Shown here piece after piece: positions 1 to 6,563 of a stretch of DNA of 7,461 nucleotides. The notes beneath the pieces are model-generated. The model had not been told where the DNA came from. It saw only the letters and a program-made list of their open reading frames with translations, and ran no database searches. The stretch comes from Bacillota bacterium (GTDB lineage: Bacteria; Bacillota; Clostridia; Christensenellales; CAG-138). Where the stretch lies: NCBI GenBank assembly GCA_023396535.1, contig JAEWWD010000219.1:1-7461 (forward strand). The letters are read 5' to 3'. Numbering within the stretch: position 1 is the stretch's first letter; the number at the start of each line of letters is the position of its first letter. Both the position numbers and the translations under genes were made by a program.

Positions 1-2
1 CG

Positions 3-935
3 GACCTGCACATACTGATGGACCCGCCGCTGCACCCGGCCAATCCGGGCATCATATTCGGCCATGAATTCTGCGGGCAGGTAGAGTCCGTGGGCTCCGC
101 CGTCACCGGCCTCAAGCCCGGCGACAAAGTCATTGTCGATCCGCATCCGCCCTGCGGCTACTGCGACAACTGCCGTTCCAACAGGCCGGAAATGTGTGAG
201 AACCTGTTCCTGCACGGCGAAGGCATCGAAGGTCAGGCGGCTACGCGCGGCATATTCCGCGACGGCGGACTCACGAGCTATGCGGTTATACCCGCCGGTT
301 CCGCATACAAGATTGCGCAGGATACGCCGTTCCACCGCATGGCGCTGGCCGAACCGCTCTCCTGCGTGGGCTACGGCATAGAGAAGCTGAAGATACAAGC
401 CGGCGAAACGGTATGCATACTGGGCGCGGGCCCCATAGGCCAGCTTTTCACGGCGCTTGCCAAGGCGAACGGTGCGACAAAGGTCATCGTATCCGAGCCG
501 CACCAGTACCGCCGTGAGAAGGCGTTGAAGGTAGGCGCTACGCGCGTCGTTGACCCGACCAAGGAGGACCTGAAGGCGATCTGCCTGGAGGAAACCAACG
601 GGCTGGGCGTGGACCACTGCGTGGAGGCGGTGGGCCAGTTTTTGATGACGGCCATCAGCATGGTCCGCACCGGCGGCAAGGTGCTTATGTTCGGTCACGA
701 CGAGACGGCCGCTCCCAATATCAAGCTGGGCGAGATCGTAAAGAAGGAAGTAGAGATACACGGCTGCTTCCTGGGCAAATACTACTATGAAAAGGCCGCG
801 CGCATCATCGAAAGCAACATACTCCCGCTGGACGAGATCGCCACGCACCAGTTGCCGCTGAGCGAGTATCAGCAGGGGCTGGACCTCCTGCGCGCCGGCA
901 AAGCACTCAAGGTCGTCATATATCCGGAAGAGTAA
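3..935 (+). CDS. Zinc-dependent medium-chain alcohol/polyol dehydrogenase, 5'-truncated by window edge
   Basis: This enzyme probably oxidises a sugar alcohol or another secondary alcohol with NAD+ in the cytoplasm (sorbitol or threonine dehydrogenase-like). The frame stays open left of the ATG at base 18 and reads DLHIL, the usual continuation of the Cys-Gly-(Ser/Thr)-Asp catalytic zinc motif, so the real start and about 35-40 residues lie outside the window. Numbering from the ATG at 18: GHE at 15-17 gives a catalytic zinc ligand; C46, C49, C52 and C60 form the structural zinc lobe; E112 in AEPLSC is the expected second-shell or zinc ligand; GAGPIG at 136-141 is the Rossmann dinucleotide loop. 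E160 at the end of the next strand favours NAD+ over NADP+. The gene ends 18 nt before a sugar isomerase-like gene, suggesting an operon. The family is certain; the substrate is not determinable here. Confidence 0.93.
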   Translation, partial: DLHILMDPPLHPANPGIIFGHEFCGQVESVGSAVTGLKPGDKVIVDPHPPCGYCDNCRSNRPEMCENLFLHGEGIEGQAATRGIFRDGGLTSYAVIPAGSAYKIAQDTPFHRMALAEPLSCVGYGIEKLKIQAGETVCILGAGPIGQLFTALAKANGATKVIVSEPHQYRREKALKVGATRVVDPTKEDLKAICLEETNGLGVDHCVEAVGQFLMTAISMVRTGGKVLMFGHDETAAPNIKLGEIVKKEVEIHGCFLGKYYYEKAARIIESNILPLDEIATHQLPLSEYQQGLDLLRAGKALKVVIYPEE

Positions 936-953
936 TTTGCGAAAGGGAACCGT

Positions 954-1781
954 ATGCTCAAAGCGTTGCATTTGAATTCCATCAAGTATCTGAACCTGCG
1001 CACGTCATTCCGGCTGGCGCATGAATGCGGCTTCAACGCCGTGGAGATTTCCGTACCCAAACTGCGCAATTTCCTCGCTATCGGCAATACACCCGCGGAC
1101 GTCGTATCCATGCTGCAGGAATTTAAGCTTACCCCCGTCTGCGTCAACGACATTTTCGGCGTGGAAAGCATGCGGCCGGAAGAACGCAAGCGCATATTCT
1201 CGGAAATGGAGTATCTCGCGCCAATCACGCAGGCAATAGGTTGCAAGACGCTGCAGGTCTGCCCGCTGACGGAGCTTTCTGAGCTTTCCTGGCCGGAAGC
1301 GCGGCGCATGACGGCGAAGAACATCCGCAGGCTCGCGGAAATGGCCGCCCCCTACGGCGTGCGCATACAGCTTGAGACAATGGCGTGGGCGCCCATCCAT
1401 TCCCTCGCGCTCGGGCTGGAAGTGCTCGACGAAGTAGGGCTTCCCAACATGGGTATTTCCATCGATACCTGGCATTTCTATGCCGGCGGCGAAACCACGC
1501 CCGACGACGTCGCCAAAATGGACAAAGCCCTCATGTGCAACATCCACTTCTGCGACGGCAGACGGCCTTATGCCGGAGAGGCGTGGGATGAAGAGGTACA
1601 GCGCGCGTATTATCCGGGCGAAGGCGATATCCCGCTCAAGGAATACGCGGACGCCATCCGCGCCACAAGGTATGACGGCCCGTGGTCCATAGAACTCATC
1701 AGCCGCAGACACTGGGAAGAGGACAGCCGCGTGGTAGCGCAAAAGCTGTATGCCGGCTTAAGCGAATACTGCGGCGAATAA
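954..1781 (+). CDS. Sugar phosphate isomerase/epimerase family TIM-barrel protein
   Basis: This is a 275-residue cytoplasmic protein of the xylose-isomerase-like TIM-barrel (AP endonuclease 2) superfamily, which includes hydroxypyruvate isomerase, IolE/IolI and tagatose epimerases. The divalent-metal site is visible: E141 in IQLE, D171 and H174 in SIDTWHFY, H198 in NIHFCD, and E247 in WSIELIS. The PGEGDIPLKEY stretch (221-231) is the usual loop before the last strands. Length is normal for the family. The ATG at 954 is preceded by GAAAGGGA at 941-948 at good spacing. It follows the dehydrogenase by 18 nt and is followed by a terminator, so the two are probably co-transcribed and act on one sugar or polyol. 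The exact substrate cannot be read from sequence; an isomerase, epimerase or dehydratase role is possible. Confidence 0.9.
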   Translation: MLKALHLNSIKYLNLRTSFRLAHECGFNAVEISVPKLRNFLAIGNTPADVVSMLQEFKLTPVCVNDIFGVESMRPEERKRIFSEMEYLAPITQAIGCKTLQVCPLTELSELSWPEARRMTAKNIRRLAEMAAPYGVRIQLETMAWAPIHSLALGLEVLDEVGLPNMGISIDTWHFYAGGETTPDDVAKMDKALMCNIHFCDGRRPYAGEAWDEEVQRAYYPGEGDIPLKEYADAIRATRYDGPWSIELISRRHWEEDSRVVAQKLYAGLSEYCGE

Positions 1782-1800
1782 CAAGTTGCCTGCTCCATGC

Positions 1801-1834
1801 AAAACGCCCCTTCTCCTTAGCGAAGGGGCGTTTT
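1801..1834 (+). terminator. Intrinsic terminator of the dehydrogenase/isomerase operon
   Basis: A perfect 13-bp stem joins 1801-1813 (AAAACGCCCCTTC) to 1822-1834 (GAAGGGGCGTTTT) around an 8-nt loop. It lies 19 nt after the isomerase stop codon. The GC-rich core followed by TTTT is the classic Rho-independent form. Because the stem starts with AAAA, it could also work on the other strand, but no minus-strand gene ends here. Confidence 0.9.
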
Positions 1835-1870
1835 ATCGTCATACGCGATCCCTGCACATATAATTCTATA

Positions 1871-1885
1871 TTATCAGGCTGATAA
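1871..1885. promoter_or_regulatory. Operator-like 15-bp palindrome
   Basis: TTATCAG (1871-1877) and CTGATAA (1879-1885) are perfect inverted 7-mers around a single G. The site lies 37 nt beyond the terminator and about 180 nt upstream of the LysM gene. The shape suits a dimeric helix-turn-helix regulator. It is too short-looped to be a useful RNA hairpin. No regulator gene is in the window, so function is inferred only from symmetry. Confidence 0.35.
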
Positions 1886-2049
1886 ACGTTCAGCGGGCTT
1901 CCACATCGTCCGCTGCCAGAACATACCACAAACTGCAGAAATATTGTCTGTTTTCCTCTTTTGCAAATTACAATGATATTACATCATATGATCCGCTGCT
2001 GCATGGCGCCTCTTCCGGCCGCATATACATAACCATAATTGTCAAGAAA

Positions 2050-2059
2050 TGGTTGTGAT
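2050..2059 (+). promoter_or_regulatory. Ribosome binding site that sets a TTG start at 2063
   Basis: TGGTTGTGAT matches the full anti-Shine-Dalgarno complement AGGAGGTGAT at 7 of 10 positions, including a run of five (GTGAT). It is placed so that the core sits 7 nt before TTG 2063. No comparable site precedes the upstream in-frame TTG at 2039. Confidence 0.5.
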
Positions 2060-2062
2060 AAA

Positions 2063-3193
2063 TTGATAGAATATGCCGTGCAGACAGGCGATACATTTTA
2101 CGGTATCGCCCGCAAATTCAGTATACCTACCGAGCTATTGCATTCCGCAAACCCGGATATTCCCATAAACACTCTAAATATTGGCCAGATCATATTGCTC
2201 CCGCATACCCGAATGGTGCGCGACGCGATAGATGTGAACGGCTTCGCGCTGCCCACTATCAATGCCCAGGCGCTTGAAGACAGGCTACCCTACTTATCAT
2301 GGCTCAGCCCATTGAGCTATACGGTGCAATCGAACGGTACGCTCGCTTATACGGACGACGCCGCTCCTCGCCGGGCGGCGCGCAAGGCGGGCGTAGCGAC
2401 CATGATGGTCATTTCCAATATCGGTGAATCGGGCGCTTATTCGGGCGCGCTGGTACACGATGTTCTTTCAAGCCGGGAGGCGCAGCGCACGCTGCTTGTG
2501 ACTATCGTTACACAATTGCATGAAAAAGGGTATCATGGCCTGATCATCGATTTTCAGCGTATCTTTCCGCCTGATTATGGTGAATATGCGATATTTGTAC
2601 AGACGGTCTCTGAAAGCCTGCGCCCGCTCGGATATCTCGTATGCACCACAGTCAGGCTAAGCGTCGTCACGCAAGAGCGAAATCGGCTGAATGAAGCGCT
2701 ACAGTATACGGATTACAGGCGTTTTTTCAACAAGTACATACTGATGAACAACGAATGCCCGCCCGCCGACGGTACAATGCAGTCCTTGGATCTGCTGCAG
2801 GGCGCTGTGGAATTCAGCACATCGTTGTTCCCCAGCCAAATGATGCTGCTGGGTATCTCAAACTGCTGCTACGACTGGCTTATGACTTTGCAGAACGAAG
2901 CCATCCCCCAGCAGCTATCCATTGGGGAAGCCGGATCACTTTCATACTATGCGGAGAAAGGCATTGAAGTGGACCCCTCCACCCGGACGCCATTCTTTCA
3001 ATACCACGACACGAAAGGCAATTATCACATTGTATGCCCGTCAGGCGCCGAAACGGAACATGAATCGCTCTCCCTCATACACGATTACGATCTCGGGGGC
3101 GCCAGTTTCTGGAGAATAGAGCTTTGTTCTCTTGATTGCTTTATAGGCGTAGCGGTACATTTCGAAATCCGTAAACCGCTCGCAGCCACCTAG
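2063..3193 (+). CDS. LysM domain plus GH18-fold protein (YaaH/SleL-like), catalytic Glu replaced by Gln
   Basis: The protein has an N-terminal LysM peptidoglycan-binding domain (IEYAVQTGDTFYGIARKF through GQIILLP, residues 2-47 from this start) joined to a glycoside hydrolase 18-like barrel, the layout of spore cortex N-acetylglucosaminidases YaaH/SleL. Like those it has no signal peptide. The GH18 signature, normally DGxxIDFE, reads HGLIIDFQ: the acid/base Glu is Gln (codon CAG at 2555-2557) and the first Asp is His, so hydrolysis is unlikely. Later family landmarks remain (SYYAEKGIEVD, TPFFQYHDTKGNYH, GGASFWRI). I chose TTG at 2063 because TGGTTGTGAT at 2050-2059 matches AGGAGGTGAT at 7 of 10 positions with correct spacing, and the product then starts directly at LysM. 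An in-frame TTG at 2039 has no such site. The role is probably glycan binding at the envelope or spore surface (inference). Confidence 0.85.
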   Translation: MIEYAVQTGDTFYGIARKFSIPTELLHSANPDIPINTLNIGQIILLPHTRMVRDAIDVNGFALPTINAQALEDRLPYLSWLSPLSYTVQSNGTLAYTDDAAPRRAARKAGVATMMVISNIGESGAYSGALVHDVLSSREAQRTLLVTIVTQLHEKGYHGLIIDFQRIFPPDYGEYAIFVQTVSESLRPLGYLVCTTVRLSVVTQERNRLNEALQYTDYRRFFNKYILMNNECPPADGTMQSLDLLQGAVEFSTSLFPSQMMLLGISNCCYDWLMTLQNEAIPQQLSIGEAGSLSYYAEKGIEVDPSTRTPFFQYHDTKGNYHIVCPSGAETEHESLSLIHDYDLGGASFWRIELCSLDCFIGVAVHFEIRKPLAAT

Positions 3194-3210
3194 TCACAAG
3201 CCATCCGGTT

Positions 3211-4998
3211 TCAGACAGGCTTTGTTGCCTCCATCAGCCAAATCCGTTCCTCTTCGTCAAGAAGCGATACCAGCGCCTCATATACGCGGGCATGGTAGTC
3301 GTTGAGCCAAGCTTTTTCCTGCACGTCCAGCAGTCCGTCGTCTATCGCATCCCTGTCAACGGGCACAAGAGTCAGCGTCTCAAATCCCAGAAAACGTCCG
3401 AATTCATTCTTCTCTTCCTCGCGGCAGAGTATGAGGTTCTCCGTCCGGATGCCATACTTCCCCTCCACATACACGCCGGGCTCATCGGAAGTGAGCATGC
3501 CCGGTTCAAATACGCATGCTTCGTCGGCCCTGACCTGCCGATACCGGAAAGCGTTGGGCGGCTCGTGTATGCACAGCATGTATCCCACGCCGTGCCCGGT
3601 GCCATGGTTATAATCGAGGCCTTGCGCCCATAGGGGAGACCTCGCAATGGCATCCAGATGATATCCTCTGCATCCATACGGAAAGCGTGCGTTCGTAAGC
3701 CGCAGCATGCCCTTGAGCACCAGCGTAAATGCGCGCTTTTGTTCCGCCGGAACGGGCCCCAGCACAATGGTGCGCGTGATATCCGTCGTGCCGCCAAAGT
3801 ACTGGCCGCCGGAATCTAGCAACAGCATGCCTTCCGGCCGGATCTCAGCGGACCCTTTCTCCGCCGCATGGTAATGCACGATGGCGGCGTTCGCGCCGTA
3901 GCCAGCAATTGTCGAAAAACTCGGCCCGATACAACCCGGCCGCCCGCACCGCAGCGCATCCATGCGGCACGCTACCGCGGCTTCGTCCAACGTTTCCCTG
4001 CCAACATGCGTTTTGAGCCAGTAGATAAGCTTGGTAACCGCCACGCCATCCTGAACATGCACGGCACGCAGATTTTCGATCTCCCTCGCGTTCTTGATCG
4101 CCTTTTTGAGCATGGTTGGGTTATCGGCGTCGACAATCTCCACTCGGTCCTTAAGCAGGGAATACAGCGCATAGTTCACGCGTTTTTTGCTAAGCAGAAC
4201 GCGATCCCCGCTGCCGTATTTCCGTACAAACGCATATACTCCGTCGTAGGGCAGTACCTCTACCTGCACGGCTTGCAGGGCTTGCCTGATTTTGAAGCCA
4301 AGTTTTTTTTCGTCCGTAAACAGATAGGCGCGCTCGCGCTCGATGACCGCGTATGCAAGCAGCACCGGTGTATACGCCACATCGCCGCCCCGGATATTGA
4401 ACAGCCATGCGATATCGTCCAACGCCGTCAGCACATGTACGCTGGAGTCATGCCGCGCCATTTCCCGCCTGAGCTCTTCGATCTTTGCCGCGCAGGACAC
4501 GCCTGCGTACTGCTGCTCCAATAAAAAGGCCTGCGCTGACGGCAAGGACGGTCTGTCCTCCCAAATAGCGCCTGCAATATCGTGTTCGCCGATGATACGC
4601 AGCTTATTTTCTCCAAAGAAGCCCTGTAACTCTTCGCAGAAGCCCGCGTCCACAGTCCTCCCGTCCAACCCCAGTACACCGCCGTGTGGCAGTTTATCGA
4701 GGAGATATTCCCCGATAGTCGGTACGCCGGCCTCCCCCATGCGGTACAGCGCAATGCCGGAGCCTTCGAGTTCCCGCCCGGCCTGCAGGAAATACCGGCC
4801 GTCTGTCCACAGCCCGGCTTCTTCTTGCAGCACCACCAGCGTACCGGCCGACCCAGTAAACCCGGATAAATAGCGGCGTGTTTGAAAATGCTCCGCAATG
4901 TATTCAGACGCGTGAAAATCCGACGTGGGAACGAGATATGCGTCCATCCCGTTCTCCCGCATCAGGGCTCTGAGCGCGTTCATGCGTTCCTGTATCAT
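3211..4998 (-). CDS. Xaa-Pro aminopeptidase, M24B family (three-domain form)
   Basis: This cytoplasmic metallopeptidase removes an N-terminal residue preceding proline from peptides. At 595 residues it matches the long, three-domain form typified by human XPNPEP1: two creatinase-like N-terminal domains (about 1-155 and 156-310), the pita-bread catalytic domain (about 315-535) and a short C-terminal M24_C segment (about 535-595). All expected dinuclear metal ligands are present: D395 in LLLDSGGQ, D406 in TTDITRT, H469 in GTGHGVGY, E506 in SDEPGVY and E520 in IRTEN. H375 and H478 are the further active-site histidines. The ATG at 4998 is preceded on the minus strand by GGAGGT (5004-5009) at 5-nt spacing. 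It converges with the LysM gene, 17 nt apart, and is separated from the DUF1002 gene upstream by that gene's terminator, so it is probably transcribed alone. Confidence 0.96.
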   Translation of the reverse strand: MIQERMNALRALMRENGMDAYLVPTSDFHASEYIAEHFQTRRYLSGFTGSAGTLVVLQEEAGLWTDGRYFLQAGRELEGSGIALYRMGEAGVPTIGEYLLDKLPHGGVLGLDGRTVDAGFCEELQGFFGENKLRIIGEHDIAGAIWEDRPSLPSAQAFLLEQQYAGVSCAAKIEELRREMARHDSSVHVLTALDDIAWLFNIRGGDVAYTPVLLAYAVIERERAYLFTDEKKLGFKIRQALQAVQVEVLPYDGVYAFVRKYGSGDRVLLSKKRVNYALYSLLKDRVEIVDADNPTMLKKAIKNAREIENLRAVHVQDGVAVTKLIYWLKTHVGRETLDEAAVACRMDALRCGRPGCIGPSFSTIAGYGANAAIVHYHAAEKGSAEIRPEGMLLLDSGGQYFGGTTDITRTIVLGPVPAEQKRAFTLVLKGMLRLTNARFPYGCRGYHLDAIARSPLWAQGLDYNHGTGHGVGYMLCIHEPPNAFRYRQVRADEACVFEPGMLTSDEPGVYVEGKYGIRTENLILCREEEKNEFGRFLGFETLTLVPVDRDAIDDGLLDVQEKAWLNDYHARVYEALVSLLDEEERIWLMEATKPV

Positions 4999-5079
4999 AT
5001 ACGACCTCCGTACAATATCCGTCAGCTATAGTATGTCTCCTTCTGCATTTTCGCAGATATCGTTCCATTCGTAAAGAAA

Positions 5080-5109
5080 AACCCTTTCGGCATTACGCGC
5101 GAAAGGGTT
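5080..5109 (-). terminator. Intrinsic terminator of the DUF1002 gene
   Basis: A perfect 10-bp stem pairs AACCCTTTCG (5080-5089) with CGAAAGGGTT (5100-5109) around a 10-nt loop. Read on the minus strand it is followed by TTTTTCTTT, so it terminates transcription from the DUF1002 gene, whose stop lies 38 nt upstream. It also separates that gene from the aminopeptidase. Confidence 0.88.
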
Positions 5110-5147
5110 GTTGAGGCTGGGCGTTTTAGGCCCGGAAAATACAGACC

Positions 5148-6023
5148 TTATTTCTTCGTAAACAGCTTGCTGAAGAATGTGCCGACGGAAGCGAAGAATG
5201 TCTTCACATCCTCCACAACCTTGGAAACAGTCTTTTCTACCTTGTTGGCGCTTTCGATGGTTTTGGTAATGGAATTGACCTTCTCGGCGAGCTCGCTCGC
5301 ATCCAGCTTCTCAAGAGAACGGCACAGCTGCAACAGCTGTTCAATCTGCGCATCCGTTACCTGCACGTTGATATTGGCGGCGACAGTTTTAATCTCGCTG
5401 CGCACTTCGTCGTCGGACATGCCCTTGGTCTGCTCGAGTATGAGCTTGAGCTGATTGACGAGCTCGGTCGCATCCACATCGCCCAGCATTTCCGCGAGAT
5501 TTCCCGTTATGACGATTTCTTCCGCCGCTACGGATTTTGCCGTCATATCCAGCTGTTCGCCCGTGATATCCTCATACGCCTTGTAAAGGCCGGTCAGCGC
5601 GGCAGTACCTGAGACCTCGAACGGTGCGGAGATTTTCACTTCGGCATCGGAAATACCCGCCGTGGTCAGGGCGTTGATGTACATTTCCTTTGAGCACCAG
5701 TTGATGTTGTTCGTCGTGATATGCAGGCCTTCGCCCTCGTCCAGCGTTTTGATATAAACGCAGGAAAGCGCCACGCTGCCTATCTTATTCTCGGAAACAA
5801 GCCCTTCCAGATACGCGCGTTCCTCGGCATTGGTCACCTTCAGCTCCGTGACGTCGCCTTCTTCAATGCCGAAATCCTTATAAATCTGGGCGCGCTGGGC
5901 TTCATCCAGATTAGCGCCTATGGTCACGCGCGACTGCCCGGCATCGATTGCGAGCGCTGAGGGCATAAAGACCGACAACCCCAGCAATACGGCTAAAAAT
6001 AAACCCATGATGCGTTTTTTCAT
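5148..6023 (-). CDS. Secreted DUF1002 (YpuA-type) protein with signal peptide
   Basis: This is a 291-residue exported protein of the DUF1002 family (Bacillus YpuA is a member), function unknown. Residues 1-25 form a signal peptide: MKKR, a hydrophobic core IMGLFLAVLLGLSVFMP, then SALA before IDAG, leaving about 266 mature residues. Family landmarks are visible: VTIGANLDEAQR (33-44), VTNAEERAYLEG (63-74), NINWCSKEMYINALTTAGI (106-124) and APFEVSGTAALTGLYKAYE (133-151). The C-terminal third is helical, charged and heptad-like, ending in a Phe/Lys-rich amphipathic tail. The frame is open 22 codons further up, to 6089, but ATG 6021-6023 is chosen because GGGAGG (6033-6038) precedes it by 9 nt and it begins the signal peptide. 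It has its own terminator and lies divergent to the cupin gene. A cell-surface or spore-envelope location is inference. Confidence 0.92.
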   Translation of the reverse strand: MKKRIMGLFLAVLLGLSVFMPSALAIDAGQSRVTIGANLDEAQRAQIYKDFGIEEGDVTELKVTNAEERAYLEGLVSENKIGSVALSCVYIKTLDEGEGLHITTNNINWCSKEMYINALTTAGISDAEVKISAPFEVSGTAALTGLYKAYEDITGEQLDMTAKSVAAEEIVITGNLAEMLGDVDATELVNQLKLILEQTKGMSDDEVRSEIKTVAANINVQVTDAQIEQLLQLCRSLEKLDASELAEKVNSITKTIESANKVEKTVSKVVEDVKTFFASVGTFFSKLFTKK

Positions 6024-6032
6024 ATGATACAA

Positions 6033-6038
6033 CCTCCC
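6033..6038 (-). promoter_or_regulatory. Ribosome binding site fixing the DUF1002 start at 6023
   Basis: On the minus strand, GGGAGG (followed by T) lies 9 nt before the ATG at 6023. This decides against the longer in-frame ATG at 6089, whose extra 22 residues would be placed ahead of the signal peptide and would destroy the normal secretion signal layout. Confidence 0.75.
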
Positions 6039-6121
6039 CAAAGGATCTTTGGTAGTTTGGCGGCTACCGATACGCAACAATGATATCATAAGAAACGGGG
6101 AAAGAAAAAAAATAATCTTTG

Positions 6122-6150
6122 AACAAATCTCAAGGCCAAACAGATTTGTT
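6122..6150. promoter_or_regulatory. Perfect 9-bp inverted repeat, operator candidate upstream of the cupin gene
   Basis: AACAAATCT (6122-6130) and AGATTTGTT (6142-6150) are exact reverse complements separated by 11 nt, so centres are about two helical turns apart. The right arm touches the possible extended -10 at 6147-6155. That is the classic place for a repressor site. It is not followed by a T-run on either strand, which argues against a terminator. The regulator is unknown. Confidence 0.4.
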
Positions 6151-6155
6151 ATACT
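6147..6155 (+). promoter_or_regulatory. Possible extended -10 promoter for the cupin gene
   Basis: TGTTATACT carries the TGn element plus a 5-of-6 match to TATAAT. It would start transcription near 6162 and give a leader of about 59 nt. No good -35 lies 16-18 nt upstream, which extended -10 promoters can tolerate. A perfect TATAAT also occurs at 6203-6208, but a start from it would fall inside the ribosome binding site. Confidence 0.28.
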
Positions 6156-6220
6156 TGTCTTAACCGACAGCTTTTAAAACTGATTGTTGTGAACGAACAA
6201 AATATAATCAGGAGGTTCCT

Positions 6221-6559
6221 ATGCTCGACGTGTTTCCTGAACCTATTCAAAATATGCCCCAGGCGGATATACCTATCGCCGGAGCGACCGCGTATCTTTC
6301 ACAGGGCGCGGATCATCAGCTGCTGTTCATGCAGTTTTCGCAGGACGTTCTGTTACCGGAGCACGCGCATGCGGATCAATGGGGAATCGTGCTGGAAGGA
6401 AAAATCGAATTGTGCATAGGCGGTGACGTTCATACTTATCAAAAAGGCGACCGCTATTACATCCCTGCCGGAGTCCGTCACTCCGGCAAAATATTCGCCG
6501 GTTATGCCGACATCACGTTTTTCGATCAGAAGGACAGATACCCTGTCAAGCAGGATTAG
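6221..6559 (+). CDS. Small single-domain cupin protein
   Basis: This 112-residue protein is one cupin (double-stranded beta-helix) domain, a fold used by metal-dependent enzymes and by small sensor or isomerase proteins. Motif 1 is PEHAHADQWGIVLEGKIEL: H48 and H50 are metal ligands, and Q53 stands where Glu is usual. Motif 2 is GDRYYIPAGVRH, with H87 as the third histidine, so a 3-His (plus Gln) metal site is plausible. There is no signal peptide or added DNA-binding domain. AGGAGGT at 6210-6216 gives a strong ribosome binding site 4 nt from the ATG. The gene is divergent from DUF1002 and meets the tocopherol-cyclase-like gene tail to tail. Substrate and role cannot be assigned. Confidence 0.9.
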   Translation: MLDVFPEPIQNMPQADIPIAGATAYLSQGADHQLLFMQFSQDVLLPEHAHADQWGIVLEGKIELCIGGDVHTYQKGDRYYIPAGVRHSGKIFAGYADITFFDQKDRYPVKQD

Positions 6560-6563
6560 CGCC

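Larger units (their letters stand above)
1835..2062. other. Intergenic region between operon terminator and LysM gene
   Basis: This stretch of about 230 nt is more AT-rich than the flanking genes and has no convincing ORF. It holds the 15-bp palindrome at 1871-1885, a GC-rich dyad CAGCGG (1891-1896)/CCGCTG (1910-1915) with a 13-nt loop, and a 10-bp palindrome ATCATATGAT (1983-1992). TATGAT at 1987-1992 resembles a -10 box, but the only TTG-type partner, TTGCAA at 1961-1966, is 20 nt away, too far for a normal sigma-A promoter. I recognise no riboswitch or small RNA. Confidence 0.5.

Noticed and set aside
1005..1742. Long minus-strand ORF (245 codons) opposite the isomerase gene
   Set aside because: It is antisense to a gene with clear metal-site motifs, its product resembles no family, and it has no ribosome binding site. 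It is a by-product of GC-rich codon use.
1961..1992. Sigma-A promoter TTGCAA ... TATGAT for the LysM gene
   Set aside because: The spacer is 20 nt, outside the normal 16-18 range, and no TGn extension is present. A sigma-E-like reading around CATATACAT (2022-2030) also lacks a -35 at the right distance.
3196..3225. Possible shared terminator hairpin between the convergent LysM and aminopeptidase genes
   Set aside because: The AGCC/GGCT stem is short with a bulge, lies partly inside the aminopeptidase coding end, and has no T-run on either strand.
3868..4524. Plus-strand ORF (218 codons) opposite the aminopeptidase gene
   Set aside because: The minus-strand frame carries intact creatinase and M24 domains. 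The opposite frame gives a low-complexity, unrecognisable product and is a shadow.
5042..5057. Small hairpin TCTGC/GCAGA upstream of the aminopeptidase gene
   Set aside because: It has only five base pairs, with no sign of an alternative structure or T-run. It is too weak to call a regulatory element.
6024..6089. N-terminal extension of the DUF1002 gene to the ATG at 6089
   Set aside because: The extra 22 residues precede a complete signal peptide, and GGGAGG sits correctly for the internal ATG at 6023.
6203..6208. Perfect TATAAT just upstream of the cupin gene
   Set aside because: Transcription would begin within or just after the Shine-Dalgarno sequence, and no -35 matches at 17 nt. It is probably chance AT-richness.
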